DNA of 64,000 bases from Anthropogastromicrobium sp052273485. Its GTDB lineage: Bacteria; Bacillota; Clostridia; Lachnospirales; Lachnospiraceae. Each line of letters opens with the position of its first letter. Position 1 is the stretch's first letter. Position numbers and translations under genes: made by a program. The stretch covers positions 1 to 64,000 of the forward strand of contig DAVZID010000011.1 in assembly GCA_052273485.1 (NCBI GenBank), given 5' to 3'. Below are positions 35,511 through 44,390 of this stretch, piece after piece. Below the pieces are notes generated by a model. That model did no database searches and had not been told where the DNA came from. It worked only from the letters and a program-made list of their open reading frames with translations.

Positions 35511-35552
35511 GAAAGAAAAAGAACGCGCTGTGACAAAAGTCCCAACACGCTC
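35511..35552 (-). terminator. Terminator after nrdD
   Basis: Minus-strand GAGCGTGTTGGGAC and GTCACAGCGCGTTC form 13 pairs with one mismatch around TTTT, followed by TTTTTCTTTC. It lies 43 bases after the nrdD stop and just before the ruvAB promoter. Confidence 0.8.
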
Positions 35553-35594
35553 TTTTCTATCTCAATTATTATAAATTACAGATGTGCAGCTGTC

Positions 35595-37757
35595 TCACAG
35601 ATGCAATACACGTTCCTTAATCTCCTGGGTTCTTCCCTGATTCCAGAACTGCGTTCCGATATAGCCGCAGGTACGTCTTGCAACATTCATCTTGTCCTGA
35701 TCGCGGTTGCCGCAGTTCGGGCACTCCCAAACAAGCTTTCCATCATCATCGGATACAATTTGTATCTCTCCATTGTAGCCGCATACCTGACAGTAGTCGC
35801 TCTTGGTATTTAACTCGGCGTACATAATGTTCTCATAGATGTACTTCATAACAGCCAGAACAGCCTCGAGGTTGTTCTGCATGTTCGGAACCTCAACATA
35901 GCTGATTGCACCGCCTGGGGATAGTCTCTGGAACTGTGCCTCAAACTTCAGCTTATCAAATGCATTAATCTTCTCCGTTACGTGAACATGATAGCTGTTT
36001 GTGATGTAGTTTTTGTCTGTGATACCCGGGATGATACCAAAACGCTTCTGTAAGCACTTTGCAAACTTGTAGGTGGTAGACTCAAGCGGAGTACCATACA
36101 GACTAAAGTCGATATTATGCTCTGCCTTCCACTTTGCACACGCATCGTTCATATGCTGCATAATCTCAAGCGCAAACGGGGTTGCCTGTGGATCGGTATG
36201 GCTCTTTCCTGTCATGTACTTGACACACTCGCACAGACCGGCATAACCAAGGGAAATCGTGGAATAGCCATTGTACAGCAAGCGGTCAATCGTCTCACCC
36301 TTCTTTAAACGGGCTAACGCACCATACTGCCAAAGAATTGGTGCCACATCAGACGGCGTTCCCTTTAAACGATTGTGACGGCACATCAGCGCACGGTGAC
36401 ACAGTTCGAGGCGCTCATCGAAGATCTCCCAGAAACGCTCCATATCCTTATCAGAAGAACATGCCACATCAACCAGATTGATTGTGACAACTCCCTGATT
36501 GAAGCGTCCATAAAACTTCGGCTTATCGTTTTCATCGTGATATACAGTTAAGAAGGAACGGCAACCCATACAAGGATAGCAATTTCCATCCTTTAATTCC
36601 TTCATGACTTTCTCGGAAATATAATCCGGTACCAGTCTCTTTGCGGAGCACTCTGCGGCCAGCTTTGTCAGATAATAATACTTGCTGTCCTCATGAATGT
36701 TATCCTCCTCAAGCACATAAATCAGTTTCGGGAATGCCGGTGTGATCCATACGCCCTTCTCATTCTTGACACCGCGAATACGCTGATGCAGCATCTCCTC
36801 GATGATGGCTACTAAGTCCTCTCTTGTCTGACCCTCCGGTACCTCATCAATATACATAAATACGGTGATAAATGGAGCCTGTCCATTTGTTGTCATCAAG
36901 GTGATGACCTGATACTGGATGACCTGAACACCACGGTTAATTTCTTCCTTTACACGCTTCTCCGCGATGGTGTTGATTTGCTCCTCCGTTACTGGAATGC
37001 CTGCTTCCTCCATCTCCTTGCGGACCATACGGCGGAATTTCTCACGGCTAATCTGTACAAACGGTGCAAGATGTGCCAGCGAAATACTCTGACCACCATA
37101 CTGTGAGCTGGCTACCTGTGCAATGGCCTGTGTAGCAATGTTACATGCGGTAGAAAAGCTCTTTGGCTTTTCAAGCATTGTCTCACTGATCACTGTGCCG
37201 TTTTGCAGCATGTCCTCAAGATTAATCAGACAACAGTTGTGCATGTGCTGTGCATAGTAATCGGTGTCATGGAAATGGATAATTCCAGCGTCATGTGCTG
37301 CCACAATATCCTCTGGCAGCAAAAATCTTCTAGTAAAATCCTTGTTTACCTCACCTGCAATGTAATCTCTCTGTACGCTGTTTACAGTCGGATTCTTATT
37401 GGAGTTTTCCTGCTTTACCTCTTCGTTGTTACACTCAAGAATGCTCTTAATACGGTCATCAGTTGTATTGTGTGTTCTGGCTAACTCGCGCTCATAGCGG
37501 TACTTCACATAATTTCTCGCTACAGAGAAGGCCTGCTCACTCATAATGGCATTCTCCACAAGATCCTGTATCTCTTCTACGTTTAAAGAACGGTTCACTG
37601 CAAGGCACTGCTTCTCTACTTTTTCTGCAATATGAGCGATCTGATGATGGCTTAATCTTTCCGCCTCAACCACGCTGTTATTGGCCTTTTTCACGGCCTG
37701 TGCAATCTTATTTGCGTCAAAGATTGCCTCTGCTCCACTTCTTTTAATAATCTTCAT
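35595..37757 (-). CDS. nrdD: Anaerobic (class III) ribonucleoside-triphosphate reductase
   Basis: Oxygen-sensitive glycyl radical enzyme making deoxynucleotides. 720 residues: N-terminal ATP-cone allosteric domain (residues 1-90), barrel with active-site cysteines, a four-cysteine zinc site (CQVCG and CPNCG near 665-685) and the glycyl radical RTCGY motif with Gly at about 698. AAGGGGG precedes the start. The activase gene nrdG is not adjacent. The promoter region has a TTGACA/TATAAT promoter covered by two NrdR boxes. Confidence 0.97.
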   Translation of the reverse strand: MKIIKRSGAEAIFDANKIAQAVKKANNSVVEAERLSHHQIAHIAEKVEKQCLAVNRSLNVEEIQDLVENAIMSEQAFSVARNYVKYRYERELARTHNTTDDRIKSILECNNEEVKQENSNKNPTVNSVQRDYIAGEVNKDFTRRFLLPEDIVAAHDAGIIHFHDTDYYAQHMHNCCLINLEDMLQNGTVISETMLEKPKSFSTACNIATQAIAQVASSQYGGQSISLAHLAPFVQISREKFRRMVRKEMEEAGIPVTEEQINTIAEKRVKEEINRGVQVIQYQVITLMTTNGQAPFITVFMYIDEVPEGQTREDLVAIIEEMLHQRIRGVKNEKGVWITPAFPKLIYVLEEDNIHEDSKYYYLTKLAAECSAKRLVPDYISEKVMKELKDGNCYPCMGCRSFLTVYHDENDKPKFYGRFNQGVVTINLVDVACSSDKDMERFWEIFDERLELCHRALMCRHNRLKGTPSDVAPILWQYGALARLKKGETIDRLLYNGYSTISLGYAGLCECVKYMTGKSHTDPQATPFALEIMQHMNDACAKWKAEHNIDFSLYGTPLESTTYKFAKCLQKRFGIIPGITDKNYITNSYHVHVTEKINAFDKLKFEAQFQRLSPGGAISYVEVPNMQNNLEAVLAVMKYIYENIMYAELNTKSDYCQVCGYNGEIQIVSDDDGKLVWECPNCGNRDQDKMNVARRTCGYIGTQFWNQGRTQEIKERVLHL

Positions 37758-37790
37758 TGTGCAGCCCCCTTAATCAAGTTGTTCCTCATC

Positions 37791-37818
37791 ATTATACAAC
37801 ATCTTGTGCTTTTGTCAA
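37791..37818 (-). promoter_or_regulatory. Consensus promoter of nrdD
   Basis: Minus-strand TTGACA (37813-37818), a 16-base spacer and TATAAT (37791-37796). The -10 overlaps NrdR box 2. Confidence 0.8.
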
Positions 37819-37841
37819 TGTATTTATACTGTATTTAGTGT
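37794..37841 (-). promoter_or_regulatory. Tandem NrdR boxes upstream of nrdD
   Basis: Two 16-bp sites resemble the NrdR consensus acaCwAtATaTwGtgt. Box 1 is ACACTAAATACAGTAT (37826-37841 on the minus strand, 13 of 16 matches by my count) and box 2 is GCACAAGATGTTGTAT (37794-37809, 12 of 16). Their starts are 32 bp apart, three helical turns, the known spacing for cooperative NrdR binding. Box 2 covers the -10 and box 1 lies just upstream of the -35. The nrdR gene itself is not in this window. Confidence 0.75.
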
Positions 37842-37980
37842 CTATCGAATTTATACTTGTAGTGGGTGCTTTTGCAACTTTGATTTTTTTTTTGCAGTTT
37901 TTTCACGCAATACGAATCCATGTTCCCGATATCGGCAAAATATTATGATGTCTTTTGGGAAATCCTGTCATATCGTCTGA

Positions 37981-38886
37981 CTATACTTTCTGCGTCTTTG
38001 AAATGAAAGACTTTCGATAATCGCTCGGTGAGCACCTCATGACCTGATGAAAGACCTTTCCAAAGTACGCTGGATTTGAAAATCCGACCGCCTGCGCGAT
38101 CGCCGTGATGCTGTCCTCCCCTCGAATTAGAAGCGGCAAACTCTTCTCAATGCGATACTCAAGCAGGTACTCAAAGATCGTCTGATTCATGTGACGCTTG
38201 AAAAAACGGCAGCATTCGCTGGTGCAGATGTTGACGTGCTCCGCAATTGCGCTGAGTGTCACATGCTCATGATAGTGTTCCTGAAGATATGTGATTGTCT
38301 TTCTTAAACGTTCGATTTCTTTATACTGAACCGACGAATCGGACGCAATTGCGCTCCACACATTTGAATAAAGTGTACTCCAAATTGTTAAAAGTGTCTG
38401 ACAACTTGCAAGTTCAAATCCCGACTTATGTGCCTCATACGTTTCTACCAGATTCTGAATAAGTGCCAACACGTTTGACTGCCATCCATCATCAGGTACA
38501 AGATGTAGTCCTCCTAACAGATCATTTCGTGTCACTGGCTCAACATAGCGCTTGTCTACAGCGCTTCCTTCAAAACCATAAATCATGCGCGGATGAAATG
38601 TCACAGACAGGTAATGACAGTCGCCCTGGTTGAGCATGTGACCTGTATGAAGGGCATTTGCATTGCAAAAAAGACCATCGCCCTGCTTTAAATGGTACAC
38701 CGTGTCGTTCACCTGATACTCAATCTGCCCATCCTCAATATAGGTTAACTCAACCTCTGGATGCCAATGCCATGCAAATGCGCCTCTTTCATAAGCGGAC
38801 AGAACCTCATGACTGACAAATACAGGGAATTCGTAGCTTCCATGAAATTTCAGTTCTTTTTTTTCCTCATTGATTTTTATCTGCAT
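37981..38886 (-). CDS. AraC family transcriptional regulator
   Basis: A 301-residue regulator: N-terminal cupin sensing domain (WHWHPEVELTYIEDGQ near residue 38) and a C-terminal AraC double helix-turn-helix (LSAIAEHVNICTSECCRFFKRH and IAQAVGFSNPAYFGKVFHQVM). It probably senses a sugar or related ligand. The start at 38886 has GAGG five bases upstream. Divergently placed next to galE and near a GH13 glucosidase, but no operator was identified. Confidence 0.9.
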   Translation of the reverse strand: MQIKINEEKKELKFHGSYEFPVFVSHEVLSAYERGAFAWHWHPEVELTYIEDGQIEYQVNDTVYHLKQGDGLFCNANALHTGHMLNQGDCHYLSVTFHPRMIYGFEGSAVDKRYVEPVTRNDLLGGLHLVPDDGWQSNVLALIQNLVETYEAHKSGFELASCQTLLTIWSTLYSNVWSAIASDSSVQYKEIERLRKTITYLQEHYHEHVTLSAIAEHVNICTSECCRFFKRHMNQTIFEYLLEYRIEKSLPLLIRGEDSITAIAQAVGFSNPAYFGKVFHQVMRCSPSDYRKSFISKTQKV

Positions 38887-39165
38887 AGATACCTCGCACA
38901 AAACAAACGTAATCGTTTTCTATTTTCTCTATTTCGATTTACCTCAAAATAGTTATATTTTTTTCTAAAATAGTTGTTGCCATACTACTCCTCTCTCATT
39001 ATAATTGTAAGTAACGGAAAGTCAAGTTTCTTTCCAAATGCACGTTAAGGCAGTCAGCCAGCGCTGCGGCTGATTCATTGCCTGTACGCCTATCATCTAC
39101 ATTTACAAATTACAATCTATACTACATTTTTATTATTTTTGTGGCAGCGCAGAAATGGGGTTATC

Positions 39166-40182
39166 ATGAAAATTTTAGTTACCGGTGGTGCCGGATATAT
39201 CGGCAGCCATACCTGCGTAGAACTGTTAAATGAGGGATACGAGGTTGTAATCATGGACAACCTGTACAATGCCAACAAGAAGGCTGTTGATCGTATCGAG
39301 CAGATCACCGGAAAGAAAGTCACCTTCTACCAGACCGATATGCTGGATCGTGAAGGCGTAAAGGCAATCTTTGATAATGAGAAAATTGACGCCGTTATCC
39401 ATTTTGCAGGACTCAAGGCTGTCGGTGAGTCTGTTGTAAAGCCGATCGAGTATTACACCAACAACATGTCCGGTACACTGATTCTGTGTGACGAGATGCG
39501 CAAGCACGGCGTTAAGAACATCATCTTCAGTTCTTCCGCTACCGTATATGGTTCCCCTGCTGAAATTCCGATCACAGAAAACTGCCCGAAGGGTACTGCA
39601 ACCAACCCATACGGCTGGACAAAGTGGATGCTTGAGCAGGTATTAACCGATATTCACACTGCTGACCCAGAGTGGAATGTTATTCTGCTTCGTTACTTCA
39701 ATCCAATCGGTGCGCATAAGAGCGGTTTAATCGGCGAGGATCCAAAGGGTATCCCGAACAATCTGCTTCCATATGTTGCACAGGTAGCCATCGGAAAGCT
39801 TCCATGCATCAACGTATTCGGCGATGACTACGATACACCGGATGGAACCGGCGTTCGTGACTACATCCACGTAGTAGACCTTGCAAAGGGCCATGTAAAG
39901 GCCATCCAGAAATTAGCCGACAAGGAAGGCGTTAGCATCTACAACCTTGGTACCGGAAAGGGCTACAGCGTTCTGGATGTCATCCACGCATTCGAGAAGG
40001 CTTGTGGCAAGAAGCTTCCATATGTGATCAAGCCACGCCGTGCCGGCGATATCGCAACCTGCTACTCCAAGTGCGACAAGGCTGCCGCTGAGCTTGGCTG
40101 GACTGCACAGTATGATATTGATGAGATGTGCGCAGATTCCTGGAACTGGCAGACAAAGAATCCGAACGGATACAATGACTAA
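39166..40182 (+). CDS. galE: UDP-glucose 4-epimerase
   Basis: Interconverts UDP-glucose and UDP-galactose for galactose use and cell-surface glycan synthesis. The 338-residue SDR protein has the NAD motif GGAGYIGSH near residue 7, catalytic Ser in FSSSATVYG and YGWTK, and the typical VRDYIHVVDLAKGH segment. The start at 39166 (MKILVTGG) is chosen by homology; GGGG precedes it weakly. Codon usage is high-expression-like. A TATACT at 39118-39123 could be its -10, with no convincing -35. Confidence 0.95.
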   Translation: MKILVTGGAGYIGSHTCVELLNEGYEVVIMDNLYNANKKAVDRIEQITGKKVTFYQTDMLDREGVKAIFDNEKIDAVIHFAGLKAVGESVVKPIEYYTNNMSGTLILCDEMRKHGVKNIIFSSSATVYGSPAEIPITENCPKGTATNPYGWTKWMLEQVLTDIHTADPEWNVILLRYFNPIGAHKSGLIGEDPKGIPNNLLPYVAQVAIGKLPCINVFGDDYDTPDGTGVRDYIHVVDLAKGHVKAIQKLADKEGVSIYNLGTGKGYSVLDVIHAFEKACGKKLPYVIKPRRAGDIATCYSKCDKAAAELGWTAQYDIDEMCADSWNWQTKNPNGYND

Positions 40183-40220
40183 TACAATAACGCATTTTGG
40201 TTCACGCATCCTGTGACCTC

Positions 40221-40257
40221 AAAAAGAGCCGCTCAATTGGGCGACTCTTTTTTCTTT
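40221..40257. terminator. Bidirectional terminator between galE and the aldolase gene
   Basis: AAAGAGCCGCTC and GGGCGACTCTTT form 11 pairs with one mismatch around AATT, with T-runs on the + side and A-run (T-run for minus) on the other. It serves the convergent galE and threonine aldolase genes. Confidence 0.8.
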
Positions 40258-40281
40258 CATGATTTAAATTGCAAGTGAAGC

Positions 40282-41319
40282 TTACAGTGTTGCTATTGCA
40301 TCGGTCAGTGCCTTAATCTGCTCGTCGGTTGTTGCCCAGCTGGTGCAAAAGCGCACAATGCTTCCTGCGCCGTCTGGAGCCTCTCCCCAGTATTCAAATG
40401 CAAAGTCTTTTGCAAGTGCCTCCTTCTGTGCATCGGTCAGAATTGGAAACTGCTGATTTGTCATAGAACTTCCATACATGGAAATGCCCTTTGCCAAGAA
40501 TGCCTCGCGCACAGTCATCGCCTTCTTTACTGCTTCTGCGCAGATCGTCTCATATAAGTCATCTGTAAACAGCGTATCAAACTGAATGCCTAACAGACGA
40601 CCCTTTGCAAACATACCGCCGCGCTGCTTAATCATATAGCGAAAATCCTTTTTAAGTGATTCCTTTAAAATGACAACGGCCTCACCAAAGAGCGCACCGC
40701 ACTTTGTTCCGCCGATATAAAATACATCACAAAGATTAGCAAGCTCTGGCAGTGTAACATCACATGCCGGACTCTGCAAGCCATAGCCAAGGCGCGCTCC
40801 ATCAACAAATAGTGGAATGTCAAGTGCCTTGCAAACCGCATAGATATCGGTCAATTCCTGCTTGCTGTACAGTGTTCCGCTCTCGGTCGGGAAGGAGATG
40901 TACACCATACCTGGCTGCACTATATGCTCATGACTGCCATCCGCATAATGCTTCTTCACGGTCTCTTCGATCTGTTCGGCTGTAATCTTTCCATCCTCGG
41001 AAGGAAGTGCCAATACCTTATGGCCGGTTGCCTCGACTGCACCTGTCTCATGGCATGCAATATGACCGGTATCAGCGCAAATTGCGCCCTGCCACGGCTT
41101 TAACGCTGCCGCAATAACCGTCATATTTGTCTGCGTTCCGCCTACCAGAAAATGCACATCGGCATCCGGTCGTGCGATCGCCTTCTTTATCTTTTCTCTT
41201 GCACTTGCACAGTACGGATCCATGCTGTATCCGACCGTCTGCTCCAAATTTGTCTCCTGAAGCTTTTTTAAAATGGCTGGATGACAGCCTTCCTCGTAAT
41301 CACACTGAAAATAAATCAT
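40282..41319 (-). CDS. ltaE: Low-specificity L-threonine aldolase
   Basis: PLP enzyme cleaving L-threonine and allo-threonine to glycine and acetaldehyde. The 345-residue protein has FLVGGTQTNMTV near residue 57, DTGHIACHETGA near 81, IPLFVDGARLGYGL near 170, and the PLP lysine in FYIGGTKCGALFGEA near 205. GAGGAA precedes the start. Together with ilvA it could feed threonine into glycine or 2-oxobutyrate. Close relatives include tyrosine phenol-lyase-like enzymes, but the motifs favour threonine aldolase. Confidence 0.88.
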   Translation of the reverse strand: MIYFQCDYEEGCHPAILKKLQETNLEQTVGYSMDPYCASAREKIKKAIARPDADVHFLVGGTQTNMTVIAAALKPWQGAICADTGHIACHETGAVEATGHKVLALPSEDGKITAEQIEETVKKHYADGSHEHIVQPGMVYISFPTESGTLYSKQELTDIYAVCKALDIPLFVDGARLGYGLQSPACDVTLPELANLCDVFYIGGTKCGALFGEAVVILKESLKKDFRYMIKQRGGMFAKGRLLGIQFDTLFTDDLYETICAEAVKKAMTVREAFLAKGISMYGSSMTNQQFPILTDAQKEALAKDFAFEYWGEAPDGAGSIVRFCTSWATTDEQIKALTDAIATL

Positions 41320-41385
41320 TACTAGTTCCTCGCTTTCCTTACTTACTCTTTTATCATTTGCATTTTTATCGTTGGCCTTGATAAA

Positions 41386-42921
41386 TTATCTTAATACGTT
41401 GGCAGACTTTGGCGAAATAATCCGTTTTCCATTTTCTGCCTTTACGGTACCACCCACCGTATACAAGCTCTCATTCCATATACCCGGTACTTCCAAGACA
41501 GCCTCTTTGTCCGCCGGATTGATGATCACAAGAATCTTCTCATCTGCACTGCTTCGAATATAGGCAAGCGGTGCACCGTCTGCACCATCCGATACAAACT
41601 CGATGTCACCATCGCTTAACAGCGCGCTGTGTGCACGGCGAAGCGCAATCAGCTTCTTTACCTCATAGTACAGGGAAGCTGGATCTGCCATCTGATCCTC
41701 TACTGTCGGACTATTCGGCTTATCATCAGTTGGAATATACAGTTTTTCTGGCGATGCATTGCTAAAACCAAAGTTGACACTGTGATTCCACTGCATCGGA
41801 GAACGAGAACCCGTACGGCTGTAACCACCCTCAACCGAAACCAGATTTTCCACATAGCGAAGACCGATCTCGTCTCCATAATAAATAAACGGCGCACCCG
41901 GCATCGTTAAAAGGAATGCAAATGCTACCTTTAACTCATCGCCATGCAGCGTTCTTGCCAAACGATCCATATCGTGGTTTCCAGACGGAATACAGATTAA
42001 GCCCTTTTCGCCTGCCTTCTTGCGGCTCTCCTTATATTTCTCAACAAAGGCTGCCGCACTGCCCTTTCCTCTGGAGGAAAAATATGGCTCTTCACAACGA
42101 AACAGATCGTTGTAGTGAGATGGTCCAAAATGAAGCAGAAAGTCCATATCAAAGCCTGCCTGTAAGGACTTATCCGGCTCTCCCCACTCCGATACCATTG
42201 CTGCCTCTGGAAATTCTTTACTAAGGAATGGGCGGATGCCCTGCCACAATTGAATTGTTCCAAGACCATCCGGGTCATTCTTTACAAGAGAACCTGCCAT
42301 ATCAACACGAAATCCATCACAACCCATTTTCAGCCAGAAACGCATTACCTTTTCCATCTCCGCAACCGTAGCTTTTGGTCCCTCGGCGTCCATTGGCTGC
42401 TGCCATGGGTGCTCACAAATATAATGGCCATAATTTAATGCTGGTTGATGAGAGAAGAAATTTACTACGCAGCAACCATCACGATCGGAAATACCCTTGA
42501 TGGAGCCAATGCCCTCTGGCTGATCCCAGATATTGTTCGTCCAGATGTAACGGTCTGTATATGGATTTTTCTCAGCTTTAAGAGATTCCTTAAACCACGG
42601 ATGATCCACCGATGTATGACCTGGAACCAGATCAAGAAGAATGTGCATTCCTCTTTTATGTACTTCATCAAATAGTCGCTTTAAATCCTCATTTGTTCCG
42701 TAACGCGGCGCTGCAGTATAATAATCAGAGACATCATAGCCCGCATCACCAAATGGAGATGCAAAGCATGGGTTCATCCAGATTGCATTGCAGCCTAACT
42801 CCTTAATGTAGTCCAGATGGTCAATGATTCCCTGAAAATCACCGATTCCATCTGCGTTTGTGTCCTGAAAGGATTGCGGATAAATTTCATAAAAAACCGC
42901 ATCTTTTAACCACTGTGCCAT
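41386..42921 (-). CDS. GH13 family alpha-glucosidase-like enzyme
   Basis: A 511-residue GH13 glycosidase without signal peptide, so cytoplasmic. N-terminal FYEIYPQSFQDTNADGIGD, nucleophile Asp in DGFRVDMAG near residue 206, acid Glu in VSEWGEPD near 247, and SGNHDMDR near 317, followed by a C-terminal beta domain. Probable action on maltose-type or isomaltose oligosaccharides. AAGGAGG precedes the start. Subfamily not determined. The substrate cannot be fixed from the visible motifs. Confidence 0.88.
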   Translation of the reverse strand: MAQWLKDAVFYEIYPQSFQDTNADGIGDFQGIIDHLDYIKELGCNAIWMNPCFASPFGDAGYDVSDYYTAAPRYGTNEDLKRLFDEVHKRGMHILLDLVPGHTSVDHPWFKESLKAEKNPYTDRYIWTNNIWDQPEGIGSIKGISDRDGCCVVNFFSHQPALNYGHYICEHPWQQPMDAEGPKATVAEMEKVMRFWLKMGCDGFRVDMAGSLVKNDPDGLGTIQLWQGIRPFLSKEFPEAAMVSEWGEPDKSLQAGFDMDFLLHFGPSHYNDLFRCEEPYFSSRGKGSAAAFVEKYKESRKKAGEKGLICIPSGNHDMDRLARTLHGDELKVAFAFLLTMPGAPFIYYGDEIGLRYVENLVSVEGGYSRTGSRSPMQWNHSVNFGFSNASPEKLYIPTDDKPNSPTVEDQMADPASLYYEVKKLIALRRAHSALLSDGDIEFVSDGADGAPLAYIRSSADEKILVIINPADKEAVLEVPGIWNESLYTVGGTVKAENGKRIISPKSANVLR

Positions 42922-43001
42922 ACCTCATTTCCTCCTTCTTGACTGCCTTTGCATTCAGTCTTGCTTATTTTTTCTTCGTGTCTTAATTGTTGCTTTCGCT
43001 G

Positions 43002-43100
43002 TTATTTGGATTGCTCTTTGGACTGCTTTTTTAATCGTTGTTTTAGCCGTTGCTTTGTCGCTTCATCCTTAAATGCAGCATTTGCTGCCGCAAAAAGCAT
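43002..43100 (-). CDS. Possible 32-residue basic small protein after the efflux permease
   Basis: A 32-codon frame starting MLFAAANAAFKDEATKQR follows the permease stop by 24 bases, with an AGGA seven bases before its ATG. It is rich in Lys and Gln, with no membrane segment and no known family. It is the last frame of the efflux operon direction, and its reality is uncertain. Confidence 0.28.
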   Translation of the reverse strand: MLFAAANAAFKDEATKQRLKQRLKKQSKEQSK

Positions 43101-43124
43101 CTGCTGTTCCTGCTTCCATTTATC

Positions 43125-44390
43125 TTACTCGTGGCGAAGTGCCTCGATCGGGTTTAAGTTTGCCGCTGAAATGGATGGCAACAAACCAAAGATCACACCA
43201 ATAAGAGTGGAAAATCCAACCGATACTACAATAGAAGTACCGTTGATTGCAACTGGCGTATCGGACATCTTTGAGATAACCTCTGCAAGTCCGATTCCTG
43301 CTGCTACGCCCAAAAGTCCACCCATACTTGTAAGAATTGCAGCTTCCGTTAAAAACTGCCCGAGGATTCTTCCCTTCTTAGCTCCGATTGCCTTCTTTAA
43401 ACCAATCTCCTTTGTGCGTTCTGTAACAGAGACAAGCATGATATTCATGACACCAATTCCTCCGACAAGAAGGGAGATGCATGCAACCCAGATTAACATG
43501 CTGTTAGTAGAGCTTTGCATATCCTGCAGCTGCTTTGCCTGCTGCATCAGATCCTCAGAACGGTAGGTAATGCTCGAATCCGATACGTTCATATTCTGAT
43601 TCATGATATTTGCTGCAGCCTTTCCTGCTGCCGCCATCTCATCTGCTCCACTTGCCTGCAAAACAAGATTCTGCGCTTCGTCAAACTTATAGATTGTTCC
43701 CCATACGCCCTTTGGAATATAGATATTACCACTTGATGAACCACCCTGATAATATGTCCAGTATTCTTCCTCTGAGTTAATAACAAGTTCGCTTTGGCCA
43801 ACCTGCGTACATACACCTACTACTATAAATGGTTCTCCATATATCTCAATTGTTTTTCCAATTGGATCTTCATCTGGAAATAATGTACGCAAAACTGACT
43901 CATCGATAACTGCCACCTGACGCTTTTTTTTGCTGTCCTCCTGAACAATTTCACGCCCCTGCATTATCTGATAGCCTGCCGTGCCAAAATAATATTGATC
44001 AATGCCAAGCACCGTACAGCTGCTTAACGACTGATTATTATAAAAAACAACACTATTATACTCGGAACGCACCTGATAAAATGCAGCACGCAGCACGTTT
44101 GGAATTTGCAGAATCTCCTGACGCGTATCCTCATCAAAGAGCGGAACACCCTCTGGTGATGGACTCCATGTGCTGATCTCATATGTGTAATCATCCTGTG
44201 ACAGCTGAACCTTTACCGTATGACGATTATTGCCCATCATGTTCTGCTTGATTAATTCATTTGTTCCTTCTATGGTAGAAACAATAGCAATAATGGCTGC
44301 AATACCTATGATAATGCCAAGCATTGTCAGAAATGAACGCAGTTTATGTGACCAGATTCCCTGAAAGGATAATCGTATATTTTCAAACAT
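43125..44390 (-). CDS. MacB-type ABC transporter permease
   Basis: Permease subunit of a MacB-family mechanotransmission exporter. 421 residues: first membrane helix near 20-40 (SFLTMLGIIIGIAAIIAIVS), a large extracellular periplasmic-core domain (MacB_PCD, about 45-265), and three C-terminal helices (FtsX domain; VTERTKEIGLKKAIGAKKGRIL, ATEAAI segment). It directly abuts the adaptor gene (44391) and ends the efflux operon. Confidence 0.92.
   Translation of the reverse strand: MFENIRLSFQGIWSHKLRSFLTMLGIIIGIAAIIAIVSTIEGTNELIKQNMMGNNRHTVKVQLSQDDYTYEISTWSPSPEGVPLFDEDTRQEILQIPNVLRAAFYQVRSEYNSVVFYNNQSLSSCTVLGIDQYYFGTAGYQIMQGREIVQEDSKKKRQVAVIDESVLRTLFPDEDPIGKTIEIYGEPFIVVGVCTQVGQSELVINSEEEYWTYYQGGSSSGNIYIPKGVWGTIYKFDEAQNLVLQASGADEMAAAGKAAANIMNQNMNVSDSSITYRSEDLMQQAKQLQDMQSSTNSMLIWVACISLLVGGIGVMNIMLVSVTERTKEIGLKKAIGAKKGRILGQFLTEAAILTSMGGLLGVAAGIGLAEVISKMSDTPVAINGTSIVVSVGFSTLIGVIFGLLPSISAANLNPIEALRHE

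Noticed and set aside
39054..39073. Inverted repeat TCAGCC/GGCTGA upstream of galE
   Set aside because: Only six pairs with an 8-base gap, no T-tract and no clear promoter overlap; too weak to list as operator or terminator.
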